The notes under the pieces were generated by a model that was not told where the DNA came from, did not search any database, and saw nothing but the letters and a program-made list of their open reading frames with translations. Shown here in pieces: positions 33,689 through 42,495 of a stretch of 64,000 nucleotides of DNA. Positions within the stretch are counted from its first letter, which is position 1. The number at the start of each line of letters is the position of its first letter. The position numbers and the translations under genes were made by a program. The DNA lies in the NCBI RefSeq assembly GCF_024396695.1, contig NZ_CP094359.1:2201501-2265500 (forward strand), written 5' to 3'. The DNA is from Acidithiobacillus sp. YTS05. Its GTDB lineage: Bacteria > Pseudomonadota > Gammaproteobacteria > Acidithiobacillales > Acidithiobacillaceae.

Positions 33689-34345
33689 ATGACCCTGGAA
33701 TTGATCAGCTTTCCTCTATGCCCCTATGTGCAGCGCTCGGTCATCACCCTGCTGCATAAAGAGGTTCTCTTCACCCTGACCCATATCGACCTAGCCCACA
33801 AACCTGAGTGGTTTCTGGCCATCTCGCCTCTGGGTAAGGTTCCCTGCCTGCGTATCGATAACGATACCGTGCTCTTTGAATCACAGGTCATCAACGAGTA
33901 TCTCGACGAGACTCTGCCGCCGCCATTGCATCCTGCGGACCCCCTGGAAAGGGCCCGGCACCGGGCGTGGATCGCCCTGGGGGGCGAGGCGCTGGGAGAT
34001 CAGTTTCAGATGATGGTGGCGCAGGGAGAGGAACGCTTTACTGCGGCGCACCGGCAGCTCTTCGACAAACTGCAGCGACTGGAAACGGCAATGGGCGACG
34101 GACCTTTTTTCGCAGGAGAGCGCTTCAGCCTAGTCGACGCCGCCATCGCCCCGCTCTTCATGCGCATGGAAATCCTCCATGCCCTGCGACCATTGCCGAG
34201 CTGGGAAAGTCTCGGCAAACTACGGCGGTGGACCGCGCAACTCATGGAGTTGCCGGAAGTCGCCAGCTCGGTGCGGGCGGATTTTGCCAGCCTGCTGCGT
34301 AACTATTTGAGCGAGAAAGGCAGTTTACTGCTGCGTTCAATCTAA
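33689..34345 (+). CDS. Glutathione S-transferase family protein
   Basis: 218-residue cytosolic GST-fold protein. The thioredoxin-like N-terminal domain starts with SFPLCPYVQRSVITLLHKEV, so the active-site position is a Cys in a CPYV motif, as in Omega/DHAR/SspA-like members rather than Ser/Tyr GSTs. The cis-Pro turn KVPCLRIDNDTVLFESQVINEYLDE binds glutathione in relatives, and an all-helical C-terminal domain follows (about 85-210). Glutathione-dependent thiol transfer or dehydroascorbate-type reduction is likelier than xenobiotic conjugation; stringent-starvation protein A is an alternative relative. It sits between metW and ubiE, 23 bases after metW. Confidence 0.85.
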   Translation: MTLELISFPLCPYVQRSVITLLHKEVLFTLTHIDLAHKPEWFLAISPLGKVPCLRIDNDTVLFESQVINEYLDETLPPPLHPADPLERARHRAWIALGGEALGDQFQMMVAQGEERFTAAHRQLFDKLQRLETAMGDGPFFAGERFSLVDAAIAPLFMRMEILHALRPLPSWESLGKLRRWTAQLMELPEVASSVRADFASLLRNYLSEKGSLLLRSI

Positions 34346-34356
34346 TGGAGAGAGGG

Positions 34357-35136
34357 ATGACCGATCACGACCTGCCGGAAAACGAGCAAGAGTCTACCAC
34401 CACCCATTTTGGCTATCAGGAAGTTCCGGAGGCGGAAAAGGAAAAGCTGGTGCGCGGGGTGTTCAGCAGCGTTGCGAGCAGCTACGACCTGATGAACGAT
34501 TTGATGTCGCTGGGGGTGCATCGGCTGTGGAAGCGCTACACGGTAGACCTGGCTCGGCCCCGCCCAGGGCAGCAGGTGCTGGATCTGGCCGGCGGCACCG
34601 GAGACCTGGCGGCGCTTCTCTATAAACGTCTACAGCCAAATGGTCGCATTGTCGTCTCCGACATCAACCCGGAGATGCTGGCGGTCGGCGAAAAGCGCCT
34701 CGCCGACAAAGGCATGCTCGCCGGCGTCGAATTCGTTGAGGCCAATGCCGAAGAGCTGCCCTTCCCCGACCAACAATTCGATCTCGTTACCCTGGCTTTC
34801 GGCATCCGCAATATGACCCATCCCGAACGCGCCCTGGCGGAGATCTACCGGGTACTCAAGGTTGGCGGCCGCGCCTTGATCCTCGAGTTTTCGCATCCGC
34901 GTTGGCCGGGCCTGCAGCAGATCTACGATCTTTACTCGTTCAATATCCTGCCAAAGATTGGCGAAATCGTCGCCAAGGACCGCGACAGTTATCAGTATCT
35001 GGTGGAATCCATACGCCGCTTTCCCGATCAGGACACCTTCCGCATGATGATGGAGGATGCCGGTTTTGCGCGGGTCGACGTGCATAATCTGTCCGGTGGC
35101 ATCGTCGCCATCCACCGCGGTTTTCGTCTCGACTGA
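34357..35136 (+). CDS. ubiE: Ubiquinone/menaquinone C-methyltransferase UbiE
   Basis: SAM-dependent methyltransferase of quinone synthesis, making the electron acceptor of the nuo-encoded complex. 259 residues. Family signatures: FSSVASSYDLMNDLMSLGVHRLWKR, SAM motif LDLAGGTGDLA and FGIRNMTHPERALAEIYRVLKVGGR, ending RGFRLD. The ATG at 34357 has GGAG six bases before it. An in-frame ATG at 34345 overlaps the GST stop as TAATG and would add four residues; either is possible. Confidence 0.95.
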   Translation: MTDHDLPENEQESTTTHFGYQEVPEAEKEKLVRGVFSSVASSYDLMNDLMSLGVHRLWKRYTVDLARPRPGQQVLDLAGGTGDLAALLYKRLQPNGRIVVSDINPEMLAVGEKRLADKGMLAGVEFVEANAEELPFPDQQFDLVTLAFGIRNMTHPERALAEIYRVLKVGGRALILEFSHPRWPGLQQIYDLYSFNILPKIGEIVAKDRDSYQYLVESIRRFPDQDTFRMMMEDAGFARVDVHNLSGGIVAIHRGFRLD

Positions 35137-35181
35137 TCCGGCCAGTGAAGGGGATTCATCCCCGGGCGTAAAATTTCCCAC

Positions 35182-35210
35182 TTGAGCCGCACCCACCAGC
35201 GGGGCATGAT
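35182..35210 (+). promoter_or_regulatory. Possible metE promoter
   Basis: TTGAGC (35182-35187) and CATGAT (35205-35210) with a 17-bp spacer, 29 bases before the metE ATG. A GGGGATTCATCCCC inverted repeat at about 35154-35167 lies between ubiE and this element but lacks a T-run. No cobalamin-riboswitch B12 box was seen. Confidence 0.4.
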
Positions 35211-35239
35211 GGCTGCAATTTTGGCAGAGGAGTGATGAC

Positions 35240-37588
35240 ATGACCCGGGTGCACAATCTTGGTTTTCCCCGCATCGGCCACAAGCGTGAGCTGAAGAAGG
35301 CCACCGAGGCCTATTGGTCTGGCGAAATCGACGGCGCCGAGCTGGAGGCACGAGGTGCGCAGCTGCGGGAGCGTCACTGGCGTATCCAGCAGACCTGCGG
35401 CGTCGATCTCGTCCCTGTGGGCGATTTCACTTTTTACGATCAAATGCTCGATATGAGCTGCACCCTGGGCGCCATCCCGCCGCGCTACGATTTTGCAGGT
35501 GGCGAAGTCGATCGTGACACCTTCTTTGCCATGGCGCGTGGGTCCAAGACGCAGCCGGCCATGGAAATGACCAAATGGTTTGATACCAATTACCATTACA
35601 TCGTCCCCGAATTCCATGAGGATATGGAGTTCCGGCTGAGCAGCGAGCGGATTTTTGCCCAGGTGAAAGAGGCCCAGGCCTTGGGCGTGAAGGCCAAGCC
35701 GGTGCTGGTGGGTCCGCTGACCTACCTGTGGCTCGGGAAGGAAAAAGACTTGGACATCGCCCATGGCGAGGCTGGTCATCGCCACGATGAGGGCTGCGCT
35801 GGTCACGGCGAGGCGCCCCGCCACAGCGGCTTCGATCGCCTGAGTCTGTTGCCCAAAGTCCTGCCCGTATACGCCGAAATCCTTGCCAAGCTGGCCGCGG
35901 CTGGCGTCGAATGGGTGCAGATGGACGAGCCGGCACTGGTCCTTGATCTGCCGCAGGAGTGGCTGGACGCGCTGGACACGGCCTATGCACAGCTGACTCA
36001 GGGGAAGACACCCAAGATCCTGCTTGCCACCTACTTTGAGTCCGTCGCCGATCATGCCGCACGGCTCAAGGCCCTGCCCGTGGCGGGACTGCATCTGGAT
36101 CTGCGGCGGACGCCAGCGCAACGCGACGTTTTCTTGCAGAACTACCCAGCCGACAAGATCCTCTCTCTGGGCGTTGTGGATGGACGGAACGTATGGCGAA
36201 CCGATCTCGACGCCGCTCTGGAATTGTTGGCGCCAGCGCACAAAGCCCTTGGTGATCGTCTGTGGATCGCGCCTTCCTGCAGCCTGATGCACAGTCCGGT
36301 AGATCTGGCCCAGGAAACAGAACTGGATGACGAACTCAAATCCTGGCTGGCCTTCTCCGTGCAGAAGCTGGACGAGCTTTCGGTGCTCGCCCGCGCAATC
36401 GACAAGGGCGAGTCGGCGGTTGCCCAGGAACTGGAAGCGGCGCGCAAGGCCGTCGCCTCGCGCAAGAGTTCGCCACGCATCCACAACGCCGCCGTCAACG
36501 CCCGCCTGCAGGAGCTGGGCAACGATGATGGCCAACGCCACAGTCCCTTCCCGGCCCGTGCCCAGGCCCAGGCCGCGCGTTTCAAACTGCCTCCCTTCCC
36601 TACCACCACCATCGGCAGCTTTCCGCAGACACCGGAAATTCGTAAGGCACGACTGCAGAACCGCAAGGGTGAGCTGTCTGACGCCAAATACCACAAGATG
36701 ATGGAGGCGGAGGTCGCCCTGGTCGTCAAGGAACAGGAGCGTCTAGGCCTGGACGTGCCGGTGCATGGTGAGCCCGAGCGCAACGACATGGTCGAATACT
36801 TTGGTGAGCAGCTCGCCGGCTTCGCCTTTACCCGTCACGGCTGGGTGCAGAGTTACGGCTCCCGCTATGTGAAGCCGCCACTCATCTTCGGGGATGTCTC
36901 GCGTCCGCACCCAATGACGGTGGAATGGGCCAAATACGCCCAGTCCCTCACCAGCAAGCCGATGAAAGGCATGCTCACCGGTCCGGTCACCATCCTGCAA
37001 TGGTCCTTTGTGCGTGACGATCAACCGCGCGAGCGCACCGCGCTGCAGATCGCCCTGGCCATCCGTGATGAGGTCAAGGATCTGATCGATGCCGGTATCG
37101 GCATCATTCAGATCGACGAACCGGCCTACCGCGAAGGTCTGCCCCTCAAGCGCAAGGATTGGGACAAGTATCTGGGCTGGGCCTCGCGTGCCTTCCGCAT
37201 CTCGGCGCAGATCGCCCCCGATGACGTGCAGATCCATACCCATATGTGCTACTCGGAGTTCAACGACATCCTGCCGGCCATCGCGGCGATGGACGCGGAT
37301 GTGATCACCATCGAGACCTCCCGCTCACAGATGGAGCTGCTCGATGCCTTTGCCACCTTCAACTACCCCAACGAGATCGGGCCGGGCGTCTATGACATCC
37401 ACTCTCCGCGGGTACCCAGTGTGGAAGAGATGGTGCAGCTCATGGAAAAGGCCGCCAAGGTGGTCCCTGCCGAGCGTCTTTGGGTCAACCCCGACTGCGG
37501 CCTGAAAACCCGCAAGTGGGCCGAGGTGACCCCAGCCCTGGAGAACATGGTCAAGGCCACCCAGGAAATTCGCCAGCGCCTGGCCTGA
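35240..37588 (+). CDS. metE: Cobalamin-independent methionine synthase, with a His-rich insertion
   Basis: Transfers the methyl group of 5-methyltetrahydropteroyltri-glutamate to homocysteine. 782 residues, two-barrel architecture; E. coli MetE is about 753. Zinc ligands by pattern in the C-terminal barrel: His and Cys in [11 protein letters not shown], Glu in [10 protein letters not shown] and Cys in [11 protein letters not shown]. The extra length is largely an insertion at about 169-197, after [11 protein letters not shown], containing five His, one Cys and several acidic residues, before the conserved [24 protein letters not shown] precedes the ATG at 35240. It completes the methionine pathway started by metX in this cluster. 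Confidence 0.96.
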   Translation: MTRVHNLGFPRIGHKRELKKATEAYWSGEIDGAELEARGAQLRERHWRIQQTCGVDLVPVGDFTFYDQMLDMSCTLGAIPPRYDFAGGEVDRDTFFAMARGSKTQPAMEMTKWFDTNYHYIVPEFHEDMEFRLSSERIFAQVKEAQALGVKAKPVLVGPLTYLWLGKEKDLDIAHGEAGHRHDEGCAGHGEAPRHSGFDRLSLLPKVLPVYAEILAKLAAAGVEWVQMDEPALVLDLPQEWLDALDTAYAQLTQGKTPKILLATYFESVADHAARLKALPVAGLHLDLRRTPAQRDVFLQNYPADKILSLGVVDGRNVWRTDLDAALELLAPAHKALGDRLWIAPSCSLMHSPVDLAQETELDDELKSWLAFSVQKLDELSVLARAIDKGESAVAQELEAARKAVASRKSSPRIHNAAVNARLQELGNDDGQRHSPFPARAQAQAARFKLPPFPTTTIGSFPQTPEIRKARLQNRKGELSDAKYHKMMEAEVALVVKEQERLGLDVPVHGEPERNDMVEYFGEQLAGFAFTRHGWVQSYGSRYVKPPLIFGDVSRPHPMTVEWAKYAQSLTSKPMKGMLTGPVTILQWSFVRDDQPRERTALQIALAIRDEVKDLIDAGIGIIQIDEPAYREGLPLKRKDWDKYLGWASRAFRISAQIAPDDVQIHTHMCYSEFNDILPAIAAMDADVITIETSRSQMELLDAFATFNYPNEIGPGVYDIHSPRVPSVEEMVQLMEKAAKVVPAERLWVNPDCGLKTRKWAEVTPALENMVKATQEIRQRLA

Positions 37589-37614
37589 GCACAGAGGTTT
37601 TCCAAACCCAACAA

Positions 37615-37637
37615 CCCCCGCCCTGCGGGGGTTTTTT
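37615..37637 (+). terminator. Rho-independent terminator of metE
   Basis: CCCCCG paired with CGGGGG around a small loop, followed by six T. It closes the metE transcript 26 bases after its stop. Confidence 0.88.
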
Positions 37638-37706
37638 ATGGCTAGGGAACTAGCTTGCCCGCTGTTACTCTAATGACTCGCCATATCTGATAAAGGGAGC
37701 CAATGG

Positions 37707-39299
37707 ATGAGTCTGCCACAGACCTCCTCCGCCGGGCAGCAGCCTGCTGTCCAGAAACTCAATCTTTCACCCCTTGCCAATTTGCGTTTCGACGTTCCTG
37801 CTGCCCTGGTCGTCGCCCTAGTGGCCATCCCCCTCTGTCTGGGCGTGGCCTTAGCATCGGGGGCGCCGCTGATGGCGGGTATTCTGGCGGGCATCGTCGG
37901 CGGCTTGATCGTACCGCTGTTCAGCAAATCGCCCCTCTCGGTCAGCGGGCCCGCTGCCGGACTCACGGCCATCATTGTTGTTGCCATCGAAGACCTGCAC
38001 AGCTTTCCCATTTTCCTGCTGGCGGTCATCATCGCCGGTGGTCTGCAGATCCTGATGGGCGTTCTGCGCGCCGGTGGCATTGCCTATTTTTTCCCTTCTG
38101 CAGTCATCGAAGGCATGCTTGCAGCCATCGGCATCATTTTGATCATGAAGCAGTTTCCCTATGCAGTGGGCTTCGATCTCGGACAATTTGGCAGCCAGGA
38201 ATTCAGTAGCGGTGGAACGGAAAACACTTTCTCCGGCATTTTCAGCGCGCTGGGGCACCTGCAGTGGGGTGCAGTATTGATCAGCGTGGTCTGCCTGACC
38301 ATTCTTCTGCTCTGGGACTTGGTTCCGGTCCTGAAAAGACAAACCTGGTTTTCTGGCCCCCTCATGGCCGTACTTGCCGGTACACTACTCAACCTGCTTT
38401 TTGGTGCTGTACTCCCATGGCTGCAACTTGACACCGACAAGCTGGTGCAACTGCCCGTCATCCACTCTACGGCAGAACTCGGCCAGCTCGTGCAGTTTCC
38501 CGATTGGTCGGCCCTGGGTAAGCAGCAGGTGTGGATCGTTGGCGTGACCATCGCCATCGTCGCGAGCCTGGAGAGCCTACTGTCCATCGAAGCCGCCGAC
38601 AAACTCGATCCTTTCAAGCGGCGTACGCCTCTGGATGGCGAGCTCTACGGCCAGGGAGTGGCCAATATCATCAGTGGACTGATTGGCGGGCTACCCGTGA
38701 CGTCGGTCATCGTGCGTTCCAGCGCCAACATCAGCGCCGGCGGCAGGACCAAGGCGGCGGCATTTCTGCACGGTGTCTTTCTGCTGCTTGCCGTGCTGCT
38801 GTTGGCGTCTTTCCTCAACCAGATCCCGCTCGCGGCCCTGGCTTCGGTGTTGATCATGGTCGGCTTCAAGCTCGCCCACCCCAAAGTCTTTCGCCACATG
38901 TATTCGCTGGGCAAGACACAGCTGCTCCCCTTTGTCATTACCATTGTTGCCATACTTTTTACCGATCTGTTGATCGGCGTCGCTGTCGGGCTGGTAGTAG
39001 GTCTATTTTTCGTATTGCGCGCCAACTATCGCAGTGCATTGGAGCTCTGTCAGGAAGATCCCAATCACTATCTGTTGCGCTTCAAACGCGAATTGACCTT
39101 TGTGAACAAGGCTCGTCTGGCACATCTGCTGGACTCTCTACCAAACGGCAGCGTACTCACCCTAGACGGTGCGCAAGTGGCATTCGTCGACCATGACGTG
39201 CTGGAGGTAATCCGCAACTTCGAGGAATCCGCCCCGTTGCGCCAGATTCAGGTCCACGAACAGCACTTCGACAACCCAGTCTTGCGTGCGCGGATCTAA
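37707..39299 (+). CDS. SulP family anion transporter (bicarbonate/sulfate type) with STAS-like tail
   Basis: 530 residues: a membrane domain of about 12-14 helices (25-440) and a short cytosolic STAS-like domain (about 450-520, LTLDGAQVAFVDHDVLEVI). Signature segments are PLCLGVALASGAPLMAGILAG, SKSPLSVSGPAAGLTAIIV and IGGLPVTSVIVRSSANISAGGRTKAAAFLHGV, typical of the SulP branch often linked to carbonic anhydrase and bicarbonate uptake. Substrate cannot be fixed from sequence; bicarbonate would suit an autotroph, sulfate is the alternative. GGGAG stands seven bases before the ATG; an out-of-frame ATG lies four bases upstream. Confidence 0.85.
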   Translation: MSLPQTSSAGQQPAVQKLNLSPLANLRFDVPAALVVALVAIPLCLGVALASGAPLMAGILAGIVGGLIVPLFSKSPLSVSGPAAGLTAIIVVAIEDLHSFPIFLLAVIIAGGLQILMGVLRAGGIAYFFPSAVIEGMLAAIGIILIMKQFPYAVGFDLGQFGSQEFSSGGTENTFSGIFSALGHLQWGAVLISVVCLTILLLWDLVPVLKRQTWFSGPLMAVLAGTLLNLLFGAVLPWLQLDTDKLVQLPVIHSTAELGQLVQFPDWSALGKQQVWIVGVTIAIVASLESLLSIEAADKLDPFKRRTPLDGELYGQGVANIISGLIGGLPVTSVIVRSSANISAGGRTKAAAFLHGVFLLLAVLLLASFLNQIPLAALASVLIMVGFKLAHPKVFRHMYSLGKTQLLPFVITIVAILFTDLLIGVAVGLVVGLFFVLRANYRSALELCQEDPNHYLLRFKRELTFVNKARLAHLLDSLPNGSVLTLDGAQVAFVDHDVLEVIRNFEESAPLRQIQVHEQHFDNPVLRARI

Positions 39300-39300
39300 T

Positions 39301-40215
39301 TTATTCCGGTAGCTTCGGCGATAAACGGAGTGAGCGCTCTGCGGCGAGTTGCCGCAGGGCTGCCGGGTTTTTGCCATCTCTGGCCAGGCGCTCCCACAGT
39401 GGGTGAGGCCCTAGATTCATGCCGGCCCGCAACATCCGCTCGCGAATGCCGCCGCCACCACTAGCGAGCGCTAGATTCATCAGGATCAGGGCGTCGATAT
39501 AGCCATCGATATCTCTTTGATTGTGAGTGATGCGCAGCAGTTCTGCATACAGCGGCAAACGCAGGGGTTCTTCCTGGATGGCGGCTTGCAATATGGCAAT
39601 GCCATAGTGCGGATCGGTATTGCGTGACACCAAAGCTAGTGCCTTGGCCGCCGTCATTGGCTCCTGCAGTTGTGCCTCTGGCGAGGGAATGGGCATGCCC
39701 ATCTTTTCCGCGAGGACGAGCAATTCCAGATTTCCCGGATCGCGTCGCAAGCCATCGCCCACCCGTTGCTTCCACCAAAGCTCGTCGCCGGGCACGGCAC
39801 TCGATTCGCCAAGGCTCTCGAGCAACTGTGTATAGGCATTCATATCCTCGAGGGCGAGGTAAGCGTCGAGGAGTTGATTGATCGCTCGGCCATCGCCAGG
39901 CTGCAGATCCACATACCAACGCAAGACCGTCGCGGCCTGTGAATAATGGCCGTACTGCATATAGATGTCCGCTTCCCGCAGCAGATCCTCCCCGCTCAGG
40001 GCTTCTTCCTGCACGACCTGCTGCGGCGCAGGCGTCGCCGAGACGGAAGGAGACACCGCGACGACGGGCTTCTCTTCGGGCGCAGGCGGGGCTAAGGGAA
40101 ATTCGGTGCTATGCGCCGGTTTCTTACCCTTACGTCGCCCCGTGAAGCGGATGTACACTTCAATAGCGACCAGCACCACCACAACGATTTCCAGGATCAA
40201 CATCAAACCCTGCAC
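39301..40215 (-). CDS. Membrane-anchored TPR-like protein with FimV-like repeats
   Basis: 304 residues from GTG at 40215 (AGGAG nine bases upstream). One N-terminal membrane helix (about 4-23) and a basic stop-transfer GRRKGKK suggest the rest is cytosolic. A Pro/Ala/Val-rich linker (35-70) leads to TPR-like helices; LREADIYMQYGHYSQAATVLRWYVDLQPGD (about 78-107) resembles the repeat unit of FimV C-terminal domains. No enzyme motif is seen. It is the last gene of a minus-strand trio with a Ras-like GTPase and a lipoprotein. A scaffolding role is inferred only from architecture. Confidence 0.7.
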   Translation of the reverse strand: MQGLMLILEIVVVVLVAIEVYIRFTGRRKGKKPAHSTEFPLAPPAPEEKPVVAVSPSVSATPAPQQVVQEEALSGEDLLREADIYMQYGHYSQAATVLRWYVDLQPGDGRAINQLLDAYLALEDMNAYTQLLESLGESSAVPGDELWWKQRVGDGLRRDPGNLELLVLAEKMGMPIPSPEAQLQEPMTAAKALALVSRNTDPHYGIAILQAAIQEEPLRLPLYAELLRITHNQRDIDGYIDALILMNLALASGGGGIRERMLRAGMNLGPHPLWERLARDGKNPAALRQLAAERSLRLSPKLPE

Positions 40216-40272
40216 GGATCACGCTCCTGACTTGCCACTCTGTGCGTAGGCACTTAGTCGAAAATGGAAAAT

Positions 40273-40899
40273 TTACCGGGAAGGAGATTGTGGCACCCCG
40301 CGTTGGATGCCGCCCAAAGAAAATTCGTCGTGCATAGCGTTCCTCTGTCCAATCTCACCAACGAGGAGTCGCAGTAATGTCAGCACTTCTTCGCGATCAC
40401 GGACGTCCGTGGTAGTGAGACGCAAGCGGAGGTCTCCGTGTCGCAGATAGGGCGGAAGACGCAGCTCTTCGCGTTCCGCTCCGGAAAGCTTGTTGAGCGC
40501 AACTACGCCGGAGGGCTGGTGCAGATAGGGCAAAATCCGATCCAAGTAGAGATGGATTGCCTGCAGCGGTTTGGGTATGCGTGCATCCATCAGCAGCAGT
40601 ATCCCGCTGGCATTCCGGCTCAGAATTTCCCACATGAACTGGAAACGCTCCTGTCCCGGAATAGCATAGATGTGCAAACGGTCATTGCTCACCGGGCAAT
40701 CGATCACCCCGTAATCCATAGCAACCGTGGTCGTGGTTTTACTATCCGAGACCGCCTCACTATGGAGCGCATCGGTAGTCAGGGCCTGATCGCCGAAGAG
40801 AGTCTGCAATACCGTGGTCTTGCCAGCCCCAACATGACCGGCAATCAGGATCTTCCTGACGGTTTGTGTCGGCCTGACGACGTCCAAGTCGTTGCACAT
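40273..40899 (-). CDS. Ras-like small GTPase of the COG2229/MglA-like group, non-canonical G3 and G4
   Basis: 208 residues from the ATG at 40899. G1/P-loop GHVGAGKTT (21-29) is canonical. The switch region TTTTVAMDYG (55-64) is typical of COG2229 GTPases. G3 reads YAIPGQERF (78-86), with Ala where most GTPases have Asp, and G4 reads NKLS (136-139) rather than NKxD, so guanine specificity may be relaxed. The ATG lies one base after the upstream lipoprotein stop, with no clear ribosome-binding site, suggesting coupled translation. Relatives act as polarity or signalling switches, often with roadblock partners; none is encoded nearby. Confidence 0.8.
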   Translation of the reverse strand: MCNDLDVVRPTQTVRKILIAGHVGAGKTTVLQTLFGDQALTTDALHSEAVSDSKTTTTVAMDYGVIDCPVSNDRLHIYAIPGQERFQFMWEILSRNASGILLLMDARIPKPLQAIHLYLDRILPYLHQPSGVVALNKLSGAEREELRLPPYLRHGDLRLRLTTTDVRDREEVLTLLRLLVGEIGQRNAMHDEFSLGGIQRGVPQSPSR

Positions 40900-40900
40900 T

Positions 40901-41293
40901 TTAATTGGCAGGAGCTGAGATCGCTTCTCCCACATATTTACCGACCCAATGCTCAATGTCCTGCACGTCGCGCAGGTGACCATACAGGCCAATCCGCGCA
41001 TCAAATTTTGTGACCGACGCCCCAAGTCCATGCAAGGTGATCAGGATTGCGTCCCCTCCTGCAGTGTATCCGCGCAACTCCACCGTTTGCGCATTGACGG
41101 TCTTCGTCCCGGTAAAACGCATACCGGCGGCCGGTAGGGCGCGCTCCGTGGCACTCACGACTGTCGCAAGGGAGGCAGGATAGTAGGTGTAGTACGGCAC
41201 CGGATTGATCTGCGGGGCAACAGTGGAACTACAGGCACTGAGAGAACCCGCCATTCCCAGCAACAGTGCCACCATTATCATGTTCTTCTTCAC
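40901..41293 (-). CDS. Small lipoprotein (DUF3568-like)
   Basis: 130 residues starting at GTG 41293 (GAGAGGA about seven bases upstream). A signal peptide ends in the lipobox LSAC (about 18-21). The mature part has one compact domain: a helix ATVVSATERALPAAGMRF, then alternating strands ending in IGLYGHLRDVQDIEHWVGKYVGEAI, a pattern like DUF3568 lipoproteins; that family assignment is tentative. It is the first gene of the trio with the GTPase and TPR protein. Confidence 0.65.
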   Translation of the reverse strand: MKKNMIMVALLLGMAGSLSACSSTVAPQINPVPYYTYYPASLATVVSATERALPAAGMRFTGTKTVNAQTVELRGYTAGGDAILITLHGLGASVTKFDARIGLYGHLRDVQDIEHWVGKYVGEAISAPAN

Positions 41294-41378
41294 GGAAACA
41301 TCCTCTCTGCAGGGGATCTGGATCACCTTGGGGAAGCTCCAAGGCACCTACTTGCGCATGTCACAAAATGCTACCATA

Positions 41379-41407
41379 TTGACTGTGGGTAAAGCCAATT
41401 GTAACGG
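41379..41407 (+). promoter_or_regulatory. Possible promoter for the glycine-zipper lipoprotein
   Basis: TTGACT (41379-41384) and TAACGG (41402-41407), 17 bp apart. A TATAGAT at 41408-41414 is an alternative -10 without a matching -35. The gap is shared with the divergent lipoprotein/GTPase/TPR trio. Confidence 0.35.
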
Positions 41408-41428
41408 TATAGATAGAGGGAGTTATCA

Positions 41429-41809
41429 ATGACGACAATACGTTGGATAGTCATCGCAATGGTTCCTGCCGTCCTGGCGGGCTGTGCCAATAATCCCTAC
41501 GCCAGTAACGGGACCACGGCCAATGCCACCGGCGGGGCACTTCTGGGCTCCATTGCCGGCGCGGTCATTGGCAATCAGACCGGTTCACCATTGGCGGGCG
41601 CTGCCATCGGGGCAGGGCTCGGTGGCCTGGCCGGCTACGGCATTTCCCGGTCGCAGGAACAGCAGGCCCCCCAGCCAGCGCAGCCGAGTTATTACGCCCC
41701 GCCTGCCAACAATGTGCAGTGCCCGCCAGGATATACCTGTACACCGACCGCGCCACAGTATCAGACGCCACCCAGCTGTCCCCCTGGTTATAACTGCACC
41801 CCCAATTGA
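41429..41809 (+). CDS. Glycine-zipper outer-membrane lipoprotein with Cys-Pro-Pro-Gly repeats
   Basis: 126 residues. The signal peptide ends in the lipobox LAGC (about 16-19). Residues 35-75 form a glycine-zipper segment (GALLGSIAGAVIGNQTGSPLAGAAIGAGLGGLAGYG), as in 17-kDa-antigen/SlyB-like lipoproteins that stabilise the outer membrane. After a Gln/Pro linker the tail carries two near-identical units, CPPGYTCTP and CPPGYNCTP, giving four cysteines that could form disulfides in the periplasm. The next gene overlaps its stop. Confidence 0.85.
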   Translation: MTTIRWIVIAMVPAVLAGCANNPYASNGTTANATGGALLGSIAGAVIGNQTGSPLAGAAIGAGLGGLAGYGISRSQEQQAPQPAQPSYYAPPANNVQCPPGYTCTPTAPQYQTPPSCPPGYNCTPN

Positions 41810-42345
41810 GAGCAGGCGACGCTTTGGCAAGGGACAACGCGCGGCCTGACCAACAAATATGGCAGCGAGCCGTCCTTACCTGGCAGAAAGCCGTTCCGTT
41901 CTGGCAACGACAGGGGATCGTCGTTGCCGGTTCTGGGCCGCTTCGCTGGGCGCGCCTTGAGCTCAATGGACGACAGATGGTCATGCAAATTCCCTCAGCG
42001 GGGCAGAAAACCGCGCAGGAGCATTGTGAAATTCTGCTGCACAGCAATGAAGTCGTTGCGCTGAAAAACACCGATGGTGAGGTGCACCCCCTGTGCCTCG
42101 ATCGTTTTGGGGCAAGTATCGAATTACTGCGGCGCGAATGGATGCTGAGCCTGTTCCTCTTCGGACCGATATTGGGGGTTTTTCTGGTAAACCTCATCTT
42201 TGGTATGCCTACCTTTTTGTGGTGGACGGCGCTCGGCGTGCTCGGCTTTTCGCTGGCAATCATGGCCAGCCTGCTGCGGCGGGATCTGCAGAACATGCAA
42301 GGCTGGTTGCAGAGCCGACAAAAATATCTGACTGTCAGCGGGTAA
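41806..42345 (+). CDS. Small membrane protein of unknown function, TTG start
   Basis: 179 residues if started at TTG 41806, which overlaps the preceding stop (TTGA); TTG at 41824 is an alternative and no ATG occurs until about residue 58. A soluble N-terminal part rich in Gln/Trp (about 1-105, predicted cytosolic) is followed by two membrane helices (about 111-132 and 136-156) and a short basic tail. It resembles no family I can name. Frame and codon use are consistent with its neighbours, and overlap with the lipoprotein gene suggests an operon. Confidence 0.65.
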   Translation: MRAGDALARDNARPDQQIWQRAVLTWQKAVPFWQRQGIVVAGSGPLRWARLELNGRQMVMQIPSAGQKTAQEHCEILLHSNEVVALKNTDGEVHPLCLDRFGASIELLRREWMLSLFLFGPILGVFLVNLIFGMPTFLWWTALGVLGFSLAIMASLLRRDLQNMQGWLQSRQKYLTVSG

Positions 42346-42495
42346 CCCGCTCGTATCCGTGCCGATACTTGCAAGCACCTTGGCAAGTCTATTTTTTTCT
42401 TCTATCTTTCATTTTACTAAGATCCATATCTCGCGTATTACCATAGGTATCGCGGCGCGCCAGTTCGCCATGAAAAAATGGAGGTGAAAAGAAGA

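Noticed and set aside
35137..35239. Possible cobalamin riboswitch upstream of metE
   Set aside because: The gap is only about 100 bases, and I found no B12-box or the multi-stem layout; only a short GGGGATTCATCCCC inverted repeat.
35156..36694. 512-codon antisense frame opposite metE
   Set aside because: Mirror of a conserved enzyme; no ribosome-binding site or protein-like composition.
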